A stretch of 64,000 bases of DNA from Gammaproteobacteria bacterium (GTDB lineage: Bacteria; Pseudomonadota; Gammaproteobacteria; Nitrosococcales; Methylophagaceae). The notes below the pieces were generated by a model. It was not told the origin of the DNA and searched no databases. It saw nothing but the letters and a program-made list of their open reading frames with translations. The stretch is from the NCBI GenBank assembly GCA_029248745.1, contig JAQWIT010000020.1, forward strand, positions 124,001 to 188,000. Direction: 5' to 3'. The translations under genes and the position numbers were made by a program. Positions 18,336 through 27,472 of the stretch are shown one piece after another; position 1 is the stretch's first letter, and each line of letters opens with the position of its first letter.

Positions 18336-18953
18336 TTATTTCATCTGACAAAAACGTTGCCAATCAGAAAAAGTATCTACGTCCCATTGCAATTCTGTCA
18401 GCTTATAACGCAAATCTAATGTTTCTACCCTATCTAAAGTAGCTGACAAAACCTGATTCGATCCCCAAGTTATGTCATTAAACAACATTGGTTGGGGGTA
18501 ATCGCAACCAATCATCACATAACCACCATCTTCCGCCGGCGATAAAACAACATCATAGTGTTTTAAGTCTGCTAAAGCTTGTTGTATATCGGCTTCAGAC
18601 AAGGAAGGACAGTCACATCCTATCAGCAAAGCACGATCAAAATGTTTCAGACTACTTTGAAGTGCATGATCCATCTTGACACCTAAATCACCATCACATT
18701 GTTGATACAATGTCACACCATAGTCCTCAACACATTGCTGAAAAAACGCATGTTCTGTATTAGGTGAACACCATAGCTGAGTCGGGCAAAGCGCTGCTTG
18801 TAATAACCAGTCTAATAAGCGCTGAGTTAGTTTTCTATGAGCTACAGCTGCCTGCTCAGAAGACAATTCAGGGCTTAATCTAGTTTTAACCTGGCCTGGA
18901 ACGGGTGCCTTGCAAAACACAATGAGACAGGCATTAGGATATTGGTAAACCAT
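18336..18953 (-). CDS. TIGR04282 family arsenosugar-biosynthesis glycosyltransferase
   Basis: 205 residues, full family length. Nucleotidyl/glycosyltransferase (DUF2064) fold: CLIVFCKAPVPGQVKTRLSP at the N terminus carries the nucleotide-binding loop; RALLIGCDCPSLS has the conserved metal-binding DxD-like site; LSPAEDGGYVMIG and DITWGSNQVL are family blocks. Proteins of this family co-occur with ArsM and ArsS and are thought to help build or modify the sugar moiety of arsenosugars. Start ATG lies two bases after the stop of the sterol-desaturase gene; one operon. Confidence 0.88.
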   Translation of the reverse strand: MVYQYPNACLIVFCKAPVPGQVKTRLSPELSSEQAAVAHRKLTQRLLDWLLQAALCPTQLWCSPNTEHAFFQQCVEDYGVTLYQQCDGDLGVKMDHALQSSLKHFDRALLIGCDCPSLSEADIQQALADLKHYDVVLSPAEDGGYVMIGCDYPQPMLFNDITWGSNQVLSATLDRVETLDLRYKLTELQWDVDTFSDWQRFCQMK

Positions 18954-18955
18954 CT

Positions 18956-19735
18956 CTATGGTTTAAATGGCATCAACAATAGTTTTTTTAATGTCACTGC
19001 TGAGCTATATCGAAACTGGGATAAACCAATTTTCATACCCTTTTGTCCTAGCGCCGGTTCACCTATATAAGTACCAAAAAGCCGATCCCATATACTAATC
19101 GAAAAACCAAAGTTGCTGTCTGTTTCTGTCTGAGTTGAAGAGTGATGAATACGGTGCATATCCGGAGTAACCAACAGCCATCTCAAACGTTTATCCCAGC
19201 GAACAGGAATCATAATATTGCCGTGATTAAATAATGCACTCGTGCTCAAAATTAATTCGAAAATAAGCACGGCCAATGCTGGTGCGCCTAATAGGCTGAT
19301 AATAATGACTTTATAAACCAATGACAAAATGATTTCGACCGGATGGAAACGAACAGCCGTCGTCACATCAAAATCTAGATCAGTATGATGCACTTTATGT
19401 AAGCGCCACAGTAATGGCCAGCGATGCATCGCCAAGTGTTGTCCAAACAGGGCCAAGTCCAACGATATTAACGCAACTACAAGCGATAACCATTGAGGTA
19501 AGATAAGCATATTTAACAGACCGAACTCCATTTCACTCGCTAATATGGCCGCAAAATAAGCAATGCCTCCAATGCTAAGCCGTAATAACATTGCAGTAAT
19601 CGCTGACAAACCGATATTGATGGGCCAACGTTGCCAGCGAGAGTAACGAAGTTGTCGACGAGGTGCTCTGGCTTCCCACAACATCATCATAATTAACGTT
19701 CCAACAAAAACACCTAAACGAATTAACGTATCCAA
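18956..19735 (-). CDS. Sterol desaturase / fatty acid hydroxylase family membrane enzyme
   Basis: 259 residues, several membrane segments (about residues 5-20, 35-55, 70-95, 145-165). The histidine motifs for a di-iron centre are complete: HLAMHR, then HKVHHTD, and HRIHHSS, in correct order and spacing for the FA-hydroxylase superfamily. It hydroxylates or desaturates a membrane-lipid-type substrate in this superfamily; the substrate here is unknown. It sits between the two arsenosugar glycosyltransferases, overlapping the upstream one by 13 bases, so a role on the arsenosugar or an arsenolipid is a reasonable inference. Confidence 0.85.
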   Translation of the reverse strand: MDTLIRLGVFVGTLIMMMLWEARAPRRQLRYSRWQRWPINIGLSAITAMLLRLSIGGIAYFAAILASEMEFGLLNMLILPQWLSLVVALISLDLALFGQHLAMHRWPLLWRLHKVHHTDLDFDVTTAVRFHPVEIILSLVYKVIIISLLGAPALAVLIFELILSTSALFNHGNIMIPVRWDKRLRWLLVTPDMHRIHHSSTQTETDSNFGFSISIWDRLFGTYIGEPALGQKGMKIGLSQFRYSSAVTLKKLLLMPFKP

Positions 19736-20415
19736 AACTGTCCTCGTCGATAAAGTTGAGAAAGATAATCAGGATCAGCGCCGAAAAAATATTGTAAACG
19801 GCACCATAACATCAATACGACCGTTTTAATAACGCCAAGTTCCACCCAACGTCGAGCAGAGGTTTCAACACAATGACGAAGTCGATAGGGTTTAGCGAAA
19901 GACTTTAATTGCTTAGATAAAGCAATATCTTCCATCAAAGCAATATCGGGAAACTGCCCTACTCTATTAAATAGATCTCGTGTGACAAAAAGCGCTTGAT
20001 CACCGGTCACAATATGCGTGAGTGCCGATCGGGCATTCATTAACAAGGCGATAATCGGTAATAAAAAATGCTGCCCCATTAATCGTACATCAAACCTGCC
20101 CCACTGATAGCCTGTCTCAATAGCTGATTGAATTTGTACTGTCGCACTTTCAGGCAAAAACGTATCTGCATGCAAAAATAATAAGATCTCTGATTGGGCC
20201 ACTTCAGCACCTGCATTCATCTGCTTAGCCCGCCCTGGCTCGGAAATCACACATCGGTCGACATAAGCTTTAGCCAAAGCCACCGTCTCGTCATTACTCT
20301 GCCCGTCTACTAATATTAACTCGCAATGCCACCGTAACTTTTGCAATCGGGATAAGAAAAAGACAATGCCTTTTTCTTCATTTAAACAAGGAATAATAAT
20401 GCTTAACTCCGCCAT
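19723..20415 (-). CDS. TIGR04283 family arsenosugar-biosynthesis glycosyltransferase
   Basis: 230 residues. GT-A family 2 fold: LSIIIPCLNEEKGI at the N terminus, LILVDGQSNDETVALA, SEPGRAKQMNAGAEVAQSE and LLFLHADTFLP (the DxD), then the ED motif in LMEDIALSKQL. The C terminus has a hydrophobic membrane-associating stretch (VIKTVVLMLWCRLQYFFG). This is the second glycosyltransferase of arsenosugar-type clusters. Start ATG at 20415; stop overlaps the start of the sterol-desaturase gene. Confidence 0.88.
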   Translation of the reverse strand: MAELSIIIPCLNEEKGIVFFLSRLQKLRWHCELILVDGQSNDETVALAKAYVDRCVISEPGRAKQMNAGAEVAQSEILLFLHADTFLPESATVQIQSAIETGYQWGRFDVRLMGQHFLLPIIALLMNARSALTHIVTGDQALFVTRDLFNRVGQFPDIALMEDIALSKQLKSFAKPYRLRHCVETSARRWVELGVIKTVVLMLWCRLQYFFGADPDYLSQLYRRGQFWIR

Positions 20416-20449
20416 AAAATTTCTTTCAGAAAGTTCGTCCAGTCGTTAA

Positions 20450-20752
20450 CTATTTTCGTATTATATCAGTACTATTAAAGCTGGAATTTCCCTCGTTATA
20501 TGGAATATAATCGAGGCTTTCTATTAATGATTTTCCTTCAAAGTTCGGTATCAAACGATAAGTCCTTGAAATAACGGAAAACACACTTTTATTGTTTGGT
20601 TTTACAAAATCAGCTTTAAGTGACTTGCCTTCATTAATCCAAAATTCTATAAGTAATTCCTCAAGGTCGGTCCCTTCACAAGCAGATATTGCATCTCCTT
20701 CTGTCAAGAAAACATCTAAGCTTTTGTCATCAGGGTCAAGTGCTAAAATCAT
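20450..20752 (-). CDS. Hypothetical protein, 100 residues, in the arsenosugar-type operon
   Basis: No recognised domain, signal peptide or membrane segment. The protein is acidic in its first half (DPDDKSLDVFLTEGD, DLEELLIEFW) and low in cysteine (one Cys), so it is not an obvious metal chaperone. It begins six bases after the arsM stop and ends 34 bases before the glycosyltransferase, clearly in the same transcript. It is not a member of the core arsenosugar gene set that I know of. Its base composition looks slightly more AT-rich than its neighbours, which could mean recent insertion. Confidence 0.55.
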   Translation of the reverse strand: MILALDPDDKSLDVFLTEGDAISACEGTDLEELLIEFWINEGKSLKADFVKPNNKSVFSVISRTYRLIPNFEGKSLIESLDYIPYNEGNSSFNSTDIIRK

Positions 20753-20758
20753 GGAAAA

Positions 20759-21877
20759 TTAACAACAATTCTCTACCGATTCCATACCAGTATGAGAAGC
20801 ACCTTTCGTTTCACCTGCTGGCCGGATAGTACCAGCCGGTTTACACCAATTAACCGCAGGTTTTAATTCCGCCGGTGTAATACCAATAAAATCATCTTTA
20901 TATACGCCACTAGTCATTAAATCAAAACTACGAGCACACGTCGCAATACGTTGACCACGCGGATAAACATGTCCCTCGTCATCATAAACTTCCGAATACG
21001 GGCCGCGATAGATTACCGCATGTCCAACATCTAAACAGGATTCATCTTGTGGCTTAATAGCAGTGATAGTCACAGAACGAAACTCGATAGCTTCGACAAC
21101 CTGCCATGGCTCTGCTTCCCATTTATCATAAGCGACGGCGACAAAACCCGCTTTAACAAAAGCATCTAACATTTTTTGCTCTTGTAATGCACCTGAGATA
21201 CAACCACTCCACAAGGTAGGATCTGCCTTTAAATGATCAGGTACCAACTCGTCGCTAATAATATCTGAAATGGCAACACGACCGCCCGGCTTAATGACCC
21301 GGAATATTTCATCTATCATCTTGGTTTTATCACTATCCTGAACTAAATTAAGCACACAATTAGAAACGACTAAGTCAATAGAATTATTCTTGATCAAAGG
21401 TGAGGTAATTGCCTGTGTTTGTTGCCATGTTTGTAGACGCAATAGAGCATCAGCATCAGACACGGGCGTTTTGGACAGTTGTTCATCAACAGCAGCCAAA
21501 TCAACTGCCAAATCTTGAATTAAACCTTTAACAAACTCAACACGATTACTACCTAATTTTTCAGCCATTTCAACCTGATATTTTTTAGCCAAATCCAACA
21601 TATCGTCATTCATATCAATGCCGATAACGTAACCTTGCTCTCCCACCAATTGTGCCGCCATATAACAAATTTTGCCTGACCCCGAACCGAGATCAAGTAC
21701 CGTATCGCCTTCACGAACATAACGCGAAGGATCGCCACAGCCATAATCTTTTTCGATGATTTCTTGAGGCAATAAAGCCAGTAACGAAGCATCATAATCA
21801 ACAGGACAGCATAAATCTGGCTGACGGGATTCAGCCCCTTCCGAATATCTATCTAATACACTATGCTCAAGTGCCAT
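20759..21877 (-). CDS. arsM: Arsenite S-adenosylmethionine methyltransferase ArsM, arsenosugar type
   Basis: 372 residues. The SAM motif VLDLGSGSGKICYMAA is at about residues 60-75. Arsenic-ligand cysteines of the ArsM family are in place: Cys47 in YGCGDPSRYV, then SNCVLNLV and LWSGCISGAL; an extra CC pair at 23-24 and a C-terminal CC (VENCC) are present. The C-terminal extension beyond about residue 270 is typical of the versions paired with the radical SAM protein ArsS. It methylates As(III) to dimethylarsenic species, the precursor to arsenosugars. Followed immediately by the small unknown gene. Confidence 0.9.
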   Translation of the reverse strand: MALEHSVLDRYSEGAESRQPDLCCPVDYDASLLALLPQEIIEKDYGCGDPSRYVREGDTVLDLGSGSGKICYMAAQLVGEQGYVIGIDMNDDMLDLAKKYQVEMAEKLGSNRVEFVKGLIQDLAVDLAAVDEQLSKTPVSDADALLRLQTWQQTQAITSPLIKNNSIDLVVSNCVLNLVQDSDKTKMIDEIFRVIKPGGRVAISDIISDELVPDHLKADPTLWSGCISGALQEQKMLDAFVKAGFVAVAYDKWEAEPWQVVEAIEFRSVTITAIKPQDESCLDVGHAVIYRGPYSEVYDDEGHVYPRGQRIATCARSFDLMTSGVYKDDFIGITPAELKPAVNWCKPAGTIRPAGETKGASHTGMESVENCC

Positions 21878-21902
21878 TTATTTTCTTCCTAAGTAACAAT
21901 AT

Positions 21903-22859
21903 TTATATTAAAGCGCCGCCACAACTACTGCCTTGTCCAGCCGTACAGCCAAAGCAATGTTGGCGTGTTGCTATCGGTTTACCTTCAAGCAGTTCATTTT
22001 TCAAACTACTAATATGTCGTGCGTCTTGATCAGCCAGTGGTAAATGCAACATTTGATTAAAATCACAATCGTAAACATACCCTTGCCAATCGACACTGAT
22101 TAGTTGACGACACATCACATCGGTTAATGTCGACTCATTGTAATTAGACACCAACAAACTCATATAATCGTCAAACTGCCCTTTGCTCATCAACATACTG
22201 CCAAAACGCTGTATTGGCATATTAGCCAAGGTATATAAATGGTTGAACACCACATCATAATGGGCAGATAAATTCTGTTTGTAACTGACCTCAAGCGCTT
22301 GTTGTTCTGGCGGTAAATTCATACCTTGCGGGTTAAAAACCAAATCTAATGTTAATCCACTATTTTCACGGCCATAGCCCAATGCATTCAACTGTTTCAA
22401 ACCCATTAAACTTTGTTGGAACACCCCATTTCCACGTTGTTTATCAACATTATCTTCAATATAACAAGGCAACGAAGCGACTATTTCAACTTTGTTTTCC
22501 GCCAAAAAAAAGGCCAAATCTTCATACCCTGTTTCTTGTAAAATAACCAAATTACATCTGTCAATCACCTTCAAACCTGATTGACGTGCCTGTTGTACGC
22601 AATAACGAAAGTGCGGATTCATTTCAGGTGCACCGCCAGTTAAATCGAGCGTAGTGGCACCAGCAGCGACTGCATAATCTAACACCGTATCAATCGATTC
22701 TTTTGTCATTAATTCAGTCCGTTTAGGACCGGCATTCACATGGCAATGCGTACAACTTAAATTACACAAATAACCCAAATTAACTTGAATGGTTTGTAAC
22801 CTATCCCTGTTAATATCTGGAAAGTGATTAACTTCTAACAAAGGGGCCGAATCTAACAT
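21903..22859 (-). CDS. arsS: Arsenosugar-biosynthesis radical SAM protein ArsS
   Basis: 318 residues. The radical SAM cluster motif is C32-x3-C36-x2-C39 (LCNLSCTHCHVNAGP). The TGGAPEMNPHFR block is the SAM-binding GGE-like motif, and the C terminus holds auxiliary cysteines (CFGCTAGQGSSCGGA), as expected for TIGR04167. ArsS transfers the 5'-deoxyadenosyl group to dimethylarsinous acid, giving the arsenosugar precursor. It lies 25 bases upstream of arsM in one operon, with TVP38 upstream. Confidence 0.92.
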   Translation of the reverse strand: MLDSAPLLEVNHFPDINRDRLQTIQVNLGYLCNLSCTHCHVNAGPKRTELMTKESIDTVLDYAVAAGATTLDLTGGAPEMNPHFRYCVQQARQSGLKVIDRCNLVILQETGYEDLAFFLAENKVEIVASLPCYIEDNVDKQRGNGVFQQSLMGLKQLNALGYGRENSGLTLDLVFNPQGMNLPPEQQALEVSYKQNLSAHYDVVFNHLYTLANMPIQRFGSMLMSKGQFDDYMSLLVSNYNESTLTDVMCRQLISVDWQGYVYDCDFNQMLHLPLADQDARHISSLKNELLEGKPIATRQHCFGCTAGQGSSCGGALI

Positions 22860-22865
22860 CTTTAA

Positions 22866-23558
22866 TTATCTATTCTCATAATCATCTCGGCTTTTGGAAG
22901 CGAAAACTGGCACCAGCATTAACAGTCCTAACAAAGCAAAAGCAAATAGCAGCTCACCAGAAAAAACCTGATCTAAACGTTCAATACTCGCCAACGACTG
23001 TCCTAGATTAGCAAATACAAAACTACCAGGTAGAATGCCAAAAAATGTCCCTAGCAGATACTGCTTTGTCTTAATTGTCGTCATCGCCATGGTTAAATTC
23101 ACTACCCAAAATGGAAATAACGGCACTAATCGTAAGAACAACAGGTACTGAAGTGAATGACGTTCAAATATCTGCATTATCTTCTGCGCGGCTGAAATGC
23201 CTTGTATTTTCGACTTGGCCCAATCATAAAACAAATAACGGGCAAGTAAAAAGACCAAAACAGCCCCTATTGTCGCTGCAACCACGAGTAAAACCCAACC
23301 TAACCAACGGCCAAAAACAAAGCCCATTAGTAAAGATAAAAAAGCCGCGCCCGGTAAACTCAAGGTCACCACAGTAATATAAATTGAGACCGCTAACAAT
23401 ACAGAAAAGACAAAATGGTTCTCCACATAACTCAATAGCGCCACTTTATAATCTTGAAATGCCGAAAGCGTTAAATAACTTGGCCCTTCAAAAATAAAAA
23501 AGAGTGCAAACAGTACCAGAATGAGCAACAAAATTAGCCACTTACCTGACACTGTCAC
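22866..23558 (-). CDS. TVP38/TMEM64 family membrane protein
   Basis: 230 residues with about six hydrophobic segments. The SNARE-associated (DedA-like) core is visible: LPGAAFLSLLMGFVFGRWLG, then YLLFLRLVPLFPFWVVN and GTFFGILPGSFVF. Family members are inner-membrane proteins, some acting as lipid scramblases or selenite-transport-related proteins. It commonly accompanies mercuric-reductase-like flavoproteins, as here (four-base overlap with the upstream reductase). Role in the arsenosugar-type operon is not known. Confidence 0.85.
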   Translation of the reverse strand: MTVSGKWLILLLILVLFALFFIFEGPSYLTLSAFQDYKVALLSYVENHFVFSVLLAVSIYITVVTLSLPGAAFLSLLMGFVFGRWLGWVLLVVAATIGAVLVFLLARYLFYDWAKSKIQGISAAQKIMQIFERHSLQYLLFLRLVPLFPFWVVNLTMAMTTIKTKQYLLGTFFGILPGSFVFANLGQSLASIERLDQVFSGELLFAFALLGLLMLVPVFASKSRDDYENR

Positions 23559-24982
23559 TTACCCCCACGCAAGCCAAAAACTTTTTTCAAAAGACGTTGT
23601 TTAAAAGGCGTTAGTTTCGATTTCAACCGAACATCTGCAACACGCCGATTGATTTGTGCCAAGCTTGGGTAAAGATGAATTGTTTTACTCAAAGCTGATA
23701 ACGATAAACCAGCTGACATCGCCAAACTGAATTCTGCGATCAATTCCCCTGCATGAGGGCCAACAATACTCGCACCCAATATTTTGCCACGAGGTGTTGT
23801 AATAATCTTGACAATCCCCTGTGCTTGATCGTCAACAATTGCACGATCTATTTCAGCAAAAGGAAAACAATAGACCTCATGTTGTTTATTTTGCTCACGT
23901 GCTTCCTGTTCTGACAAACCGACACGTGCCAACTCTGGTGATGTGAAAGTACACCAAGGAGTCCCCCTCTCCTGTGACTTAGCCGGTAAACGAAATAAAG
24001 TATTCCTCAATACAACGCCCGCCTGATGTTCTGCCATATGCGTAAATAAATAAGGGCCAGCAACATCACCGCAAGCAAAAATACGTCTGTTTGTTGTCCT
24101 CAAACGACTATCTAACTTTAAACGCCCAGAAATAATGTCAACCCCAGCTTTATCGAGCCCGAACCCATCAACATTGGCTAAACGCCCTGTAGCGACCAAC
24201 AAGTGACTTCCCTCGATGATTTTGTGTTTACCATTATCAATTTGTATGGCTAAACCGGTGTCTGTTTTCAACACCAGTTCGACATCGACATCTAAATACA
24301 AATCAATTTGTTCTGATTCAAACTGGCTTTTTACGACTGCCGATAAATCATTATCCTCCCGAGGCAATAAACCTGACTGGCTAATCATAGAGACTTTAGC
24401 GCCTAAACGCGCATAGCTTTGCGCCAGTTCACATGCAATAGGACCACTGCCAACAACAATAAGATGCTTAATTGTTTCGTCTGTACGAAAAATCGTTTCA
24501 TTCGTAAAGTAATCAACAATATCAAGACCCGTGATGTCAGGAATCAAAGGTCGAGATCCTGTCGCAACAACAAAATGTCGTGCCGTTATGGTCCGCTCAT
24601 CTGCAATGACGGTGGCATCATCAATAAATTGAGCTTTTGAAAACAGTACTTCAACACCCAGTTCTCGAAAACGTTCAGGGCTATCATTAGGCTCAATTTG
24701 TGCAATAACATCCTTAACCCGCCCTAATACTTTTTGCTGATCCACCGAGTCAAGTATGGCTGACAATCCAGCACGAGAAGATTGAGAAACGGTATGAGCA
24801 ACATGAGCAGAATGAATTAAGGCTTTGCTGGGAACACAGCCAGTATAAAGACAATCTCCACCTAATTTATTCTGTTCAATCAAAATGACCTTGGCACCTA
24901 AAGCTGCAGCGCCAGCTGCCGTGACTAAGCCAGCCGCACCACCGCCAATAATACAAAGGTCATAATCTGTTACATCTGCCAT
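23555..24982 (-). CDS. Mercuric-reductase-like FAD-dependent disulfide oxidoreductase
   Basis: 475 residues. FAD-binding GGGAAG (IIGGGAAGLVTAAG) at residues about 10-24, the redox-active pair in GGDCLYTGCVPSKAL, a second NAD(P)-binding GSGPIACELAQ, the ATG segment, and the C-terminal dimer motif with HLYPSLAQINRR. It lacks the C-terminal vicinal cysteines and the N-terminal heavy-metal domain of true MerA, so mercury reduction is not supported; the lpd/MerA-like designation is safer. First gene of the eight-gene arsenosugar-type operon, coupled to TVP38. Confidence 0.85.
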   Translation of the reverse strand: MADVTDYDLCIIGGGAAGLVTAAGAAALGAKVILIEQNKLGGDCLYTGCVPSKALIHSAHVAHTVSQSSRAGLSAILDSVDQQKVLGRVKDVIAQIEPNDSPERFRELGVEVLFSKAQFIDDATVIADERTITARHFVVATGSRPLIPDITGLDIVDYFTNETIFRTDETIKHLIVVGSGPIACELAQSYARLGAKVSMISQSGLLPREDNDLSAVVKSQFESEQIDLYLDVDVELVLKTDTGLAIQIDNGKHKIIEGSHLLVATGRLANVDGFGLDKAGVDIISGRLKLDSRLRTTNRRIFACGDVAGPYLFTHMAEHQAGVVLRNTLFRLPAKSQERGTPWCTFTSPELARVGLSEQEAREQNKQHEVYCFPFAEIDRAIVDDQAQGIVKIITTPRGKILGASIVGPHAGELIAEFSLAMSAGLSLSALSKTIHLYPSLAQINRRVADVRLKSKLTPFKQRLLKKVFGLRGGK

Positions 24983-25051
24983 AAAGCATCTCGTTCAGGG
25001 TCGTTATCTCTGTGACAACAAATAAGCTTAAAAAGTAAAACTCATTAAAAC

Positions 25052-25086
25052 AAAAAAACCCCTAATAAGAAAATCTCATTAGAGGC
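25052..25086 (-). terminator. Rho-independent terminator of the sulP-usp transcript
   Basis: Read on the minus strand, CCTCTAATGA and TTATTAGGGG form a ten-base stem (with G-U pairs) around a short loop, followed by seven T residues. It lies just downstream of the universal stress protein gene and upstream of the arsenosugar-type operon, so it separates the two transcripts. Confidence 0.8.
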
Positions 25087-25109
25087 TCCTCCACAACACA
25101 ATGGTTGAA

Positions 25110-25979
25110 TCAACGCACCAATATGAACTGAGTATTACTTTCAATTAACATTTGCGTTGTAAAACTACCAAAGAAAAAACCATGTAACTTACCATGGCTG
25201 AATGCGCCCATCACAGTAATATCGATACCATGCGTTGTTTGATAATGTGTTATGACCTCAACTGCTTCACCCGTCATAGCCTGACCTATCATATCGATAC
25301 CGGCATCATTTAAAACACTTTGAGCATCTTCTATCAGGTTCTGCGCATCACTGAGATTTTTCTGAACACTCACGACGTGAATTTCTAAGTCCTGCTTAAA
25401 CAGCGCCATGCTAGCCAATAAATTCAATGCTTTATGTGAGGTTGGACTACCATTGTAGGCAAACATCACTTTTTCAGGTGTTTTAAACCCTGATTTGACA
25501 ATAAAAATAGGTTTCTTAATGACCCGAATGGCATCTTCTAATTGTGCACCTAAGCCATGTAATTGTCCTTCATGGTCATGTCCTTTCGACCCTAAGACAA
25601 CCATCGATAACTGTGACTGCAAATCCAATAAAGCTTCAGGCAAACTGCCGTGTCTTTGCTTAGCAATAAGATCAGTGACGCCAGCAGCCTCAGCTTTGTC
25701 CTTAGCACCCTTTATGATCTGCTTGCCATCGGCAATTAGCTTTTTGCTTTCTAAACGCTCTTCATCTGACAATTCATCAAGTAAATGTTCCTTTATATTC
25801 GGCGTTAAATTACCTTCATGCCCAACTTGCTCACTATGATGAGAATGTTCGATCGTATGTAATAGTTTTAAGGGCGCTGAAGACTTTTTTGATAACCAAA
25901 TAGCGTAATCCAGTACTGAATCACTCAGCTCAGAACCATCTACACCGGTTAATATCAATCCATTTTTAGTCATCGTCAT
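25110..25979 (-). CDS. Tandem universal stress protein
   Basis: 289 residues with two Usp domains. The first begins GLILTGVDGSELSDSVLDYA and contains VVLGSKGHDHEGQLHG, the nucleotide-binding G-x2-G-x9-G-S/T-like loop; the second begins KVMFAYNGSPTSHKALNLL and ends ITVMGAFSHGKLHGFFFGSF. Two bases separate it from the SulP gene, so it probably senses or regulates that transporter. SulP-Usp pairs are common, and some act in bicarbonate or sulfate uptake. A terminator follows. Confidence 0.88.
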   Translation of the reverse strand: MTMTKNGLILTGVDGSELSDSVLDYAIWLSKKSSAPLKLLHTIEHSHHSEQVGHEGNLTPNIKEHLLDELSDEERLESKKLIADGKQIIKGAKDKAEAAGVTDLIAKQRHGSLPEALLDLQSQLSMVVLGSKGHDHEGQLHGLGAQLEDAIRVIKKPIFIVKSGFKTPEKVMFAYNGSPTSHKALNLLASMALFKQDLEIHVVSVQKNLSDAQNLIEDAQSVLNDAGIDMIGQAMTGEAVEVITHYQTTHGIDITVMGAFSHGKLHGFFFGSFTTQMLIESNTQFILVR

Positions 25980-25981
25980 TG

Positions 25982-27472
25982 TTAAAGACCTCCCATCATT
26001 TTTTCAACTTCTTCAGGCTTATCATGTACAGCAAATTTATCTAATAATGTTTCACTCGCTTCATTCAAGCCAACAATACTGACATCGGTTCCTTCGCGCC
26101 TTAGTTTTATCACGACCTTATCTAAAGCAGCCACACCCGTGATATCCCAAAAATGGGCACGATGCACATCGATCACAATTTTATCTACAGCTTCTTTAAA
26201 ATCGAAGAAACCAATAAATTTATCCGACGAATTAAAAAAGACCTGACCGATAATTTGATACGTTCGTGTATCACTGGCTTCATCATAGTCACTTTCAACC
26301 AGTAAGAATTGACTTAAACGTTGAGCCATAAACAAAGAACCAATCAAGATACCGGCAAAAACACCAAAGGCTAAGTTGTGCGTCCAGACCACTACAATAA
26401 CGGTGGCAACCATCACACTAGAAGCGCTAATAGGATTGGTCTTTAATTCCTTAATTGACGTCCAATTAAATGTCCCTACCGACACCATTATCATCACTGC
26501 AACCAAGGCAGCCATCGGCACAATGGATAAAATATCATTCAAAAATACGACGAGAATTAATAACAAAATACCCGCAACCATCGTCGACAATCGGCCTCGC
26601 CCACCTGATTTCACATTGATAATAGACTGGCCAATCATCGCGCAGCCTGCCATACCGCCAATTAAACCCGAACCAATATTAGCGACCCCTTGGCCTTTAC
26701 ACTCACGCTTTTTATCACTTTCGGTATCCGTCAATTCATCGATAACATTCGCTGTCATCAAAGACTCTAAAAGACCCACAATTGCAATAGAAATCGAATA
26801 TGGCAACACAATACTCAAAGTTTCAAATGTCAAAGGCACATCGGGCCACAAGAAGATAGGCAAAGTGTCAGGGAGTTCACCCATATCACCAATCGTTCTC
26901 ACCTCGATGCCAAAGAAATAAACGACTAAAGTTAAAACCACAATATTAACAAGAGGTGATGGTAATAAGGTGCCGATTTTTGGCACATAAGGGAATAAAT
27001 AGATAATAGCTAAACCCGCTGCTGTTAAAGCATACACATACCACGTTACGTTCGTAAGCTCCGGCAGCTGCGCTATAAAAATCAAAATCGCTAACGCATT
27101 TAAAAAGCCCGTCATAACCGACTTTGAGATAAAACTCATAAACTTATGGAGATTGAGATAACCAGCTACTATCTGCAAAACACCGGCTAAAATAGTCGCG
27201 ACCAAAAGGTATTGCAGACCATGATCTTTGACTAAAGTAACCATCAATAATGCTGTTGCTGCCGTTGCTGCTGAAATCATGCCCGCACGTCCACCGACTA
27301 TGGCGATAATGACGGCTATGGCAAATGAAGCATAGAGACCGACTTTTGGATCGACACCGGCAATAATAGAAAAGGCAATGGCTTCTGGCACGAGTGCCAG
27401 AGCGACGACAATACCAGCCAAAATGTCATTTCGAATATTGCCTAGCCAATCTTGTTTAGCTGATAACAGCAT
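25982..27472 (-). CDS. SulP family anion transporter with STAS domain
   Basis: 496 residues, 10-12 membrane helices. The SulP signature region (ALALVPEAIAFSIIAGVDPKVGLYA) is at residues about 20-45 and GMAGCAMIGQSIINVKSGGRGRLS near residue 275. The C terminus (about residues 400-496) is a STAS domain with HFWDITGVAALDKVV. Substrate may be sulfate or bicarbonate; sequence alone does not decide. The absence of RuBisCO or carboxysome genes nearby gives no support to a carbon-concentrating role here. Confidence 0.88.
   Translation of the reverse strand: MLLSAKQDWLGNIRNDILAGIVVALALVPEAIAFSIIAGVDPKVGLYASFAIAVIIAIVGGRAGMISAATAATALLMVTLVKDHGLQYLLVATILAGVLQIVAGYLNLHKFMSFISKSVMTGFLNALAILIFIAQLPELTNVTWYVYALTAAGLAIIYLFPYVPKIGTLLPSPLVNIVVLTLVVYFFGIEVRTIGDMGELPDTLPIFLWPDVPLTFETLSIVLPYSISIAIVGLLESLMTANVIDELTDTESDKKRECKGQGVANIGSGLIGGMAGCAMIGQSIINVKSGGRGRLSTMVAGILLLILVVFLNDILSIVPMAALVAVMIMVSVGTFNWTSIKELKTNPISASSVMVATVIVVVWTHNLAFGVFAGILIGSLFMAQRLSQFLLVESDYDEASDTRTYQIIGQVFFNSSDKFIGFFDFKEAVDKIVIDVHRAHFWDITGVAALDKVVIKLRREGTDVSIVGLNEASETLLDKFAVHDKPEEVEKMMGGL

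Noticed and set aside
23555-24982. Calling the flavoprotein a true mercuric reductase.
   Set aside because: C-terminal vicinal cysteines and the N-terminal metal domain are absent and no mer genes are nearby.
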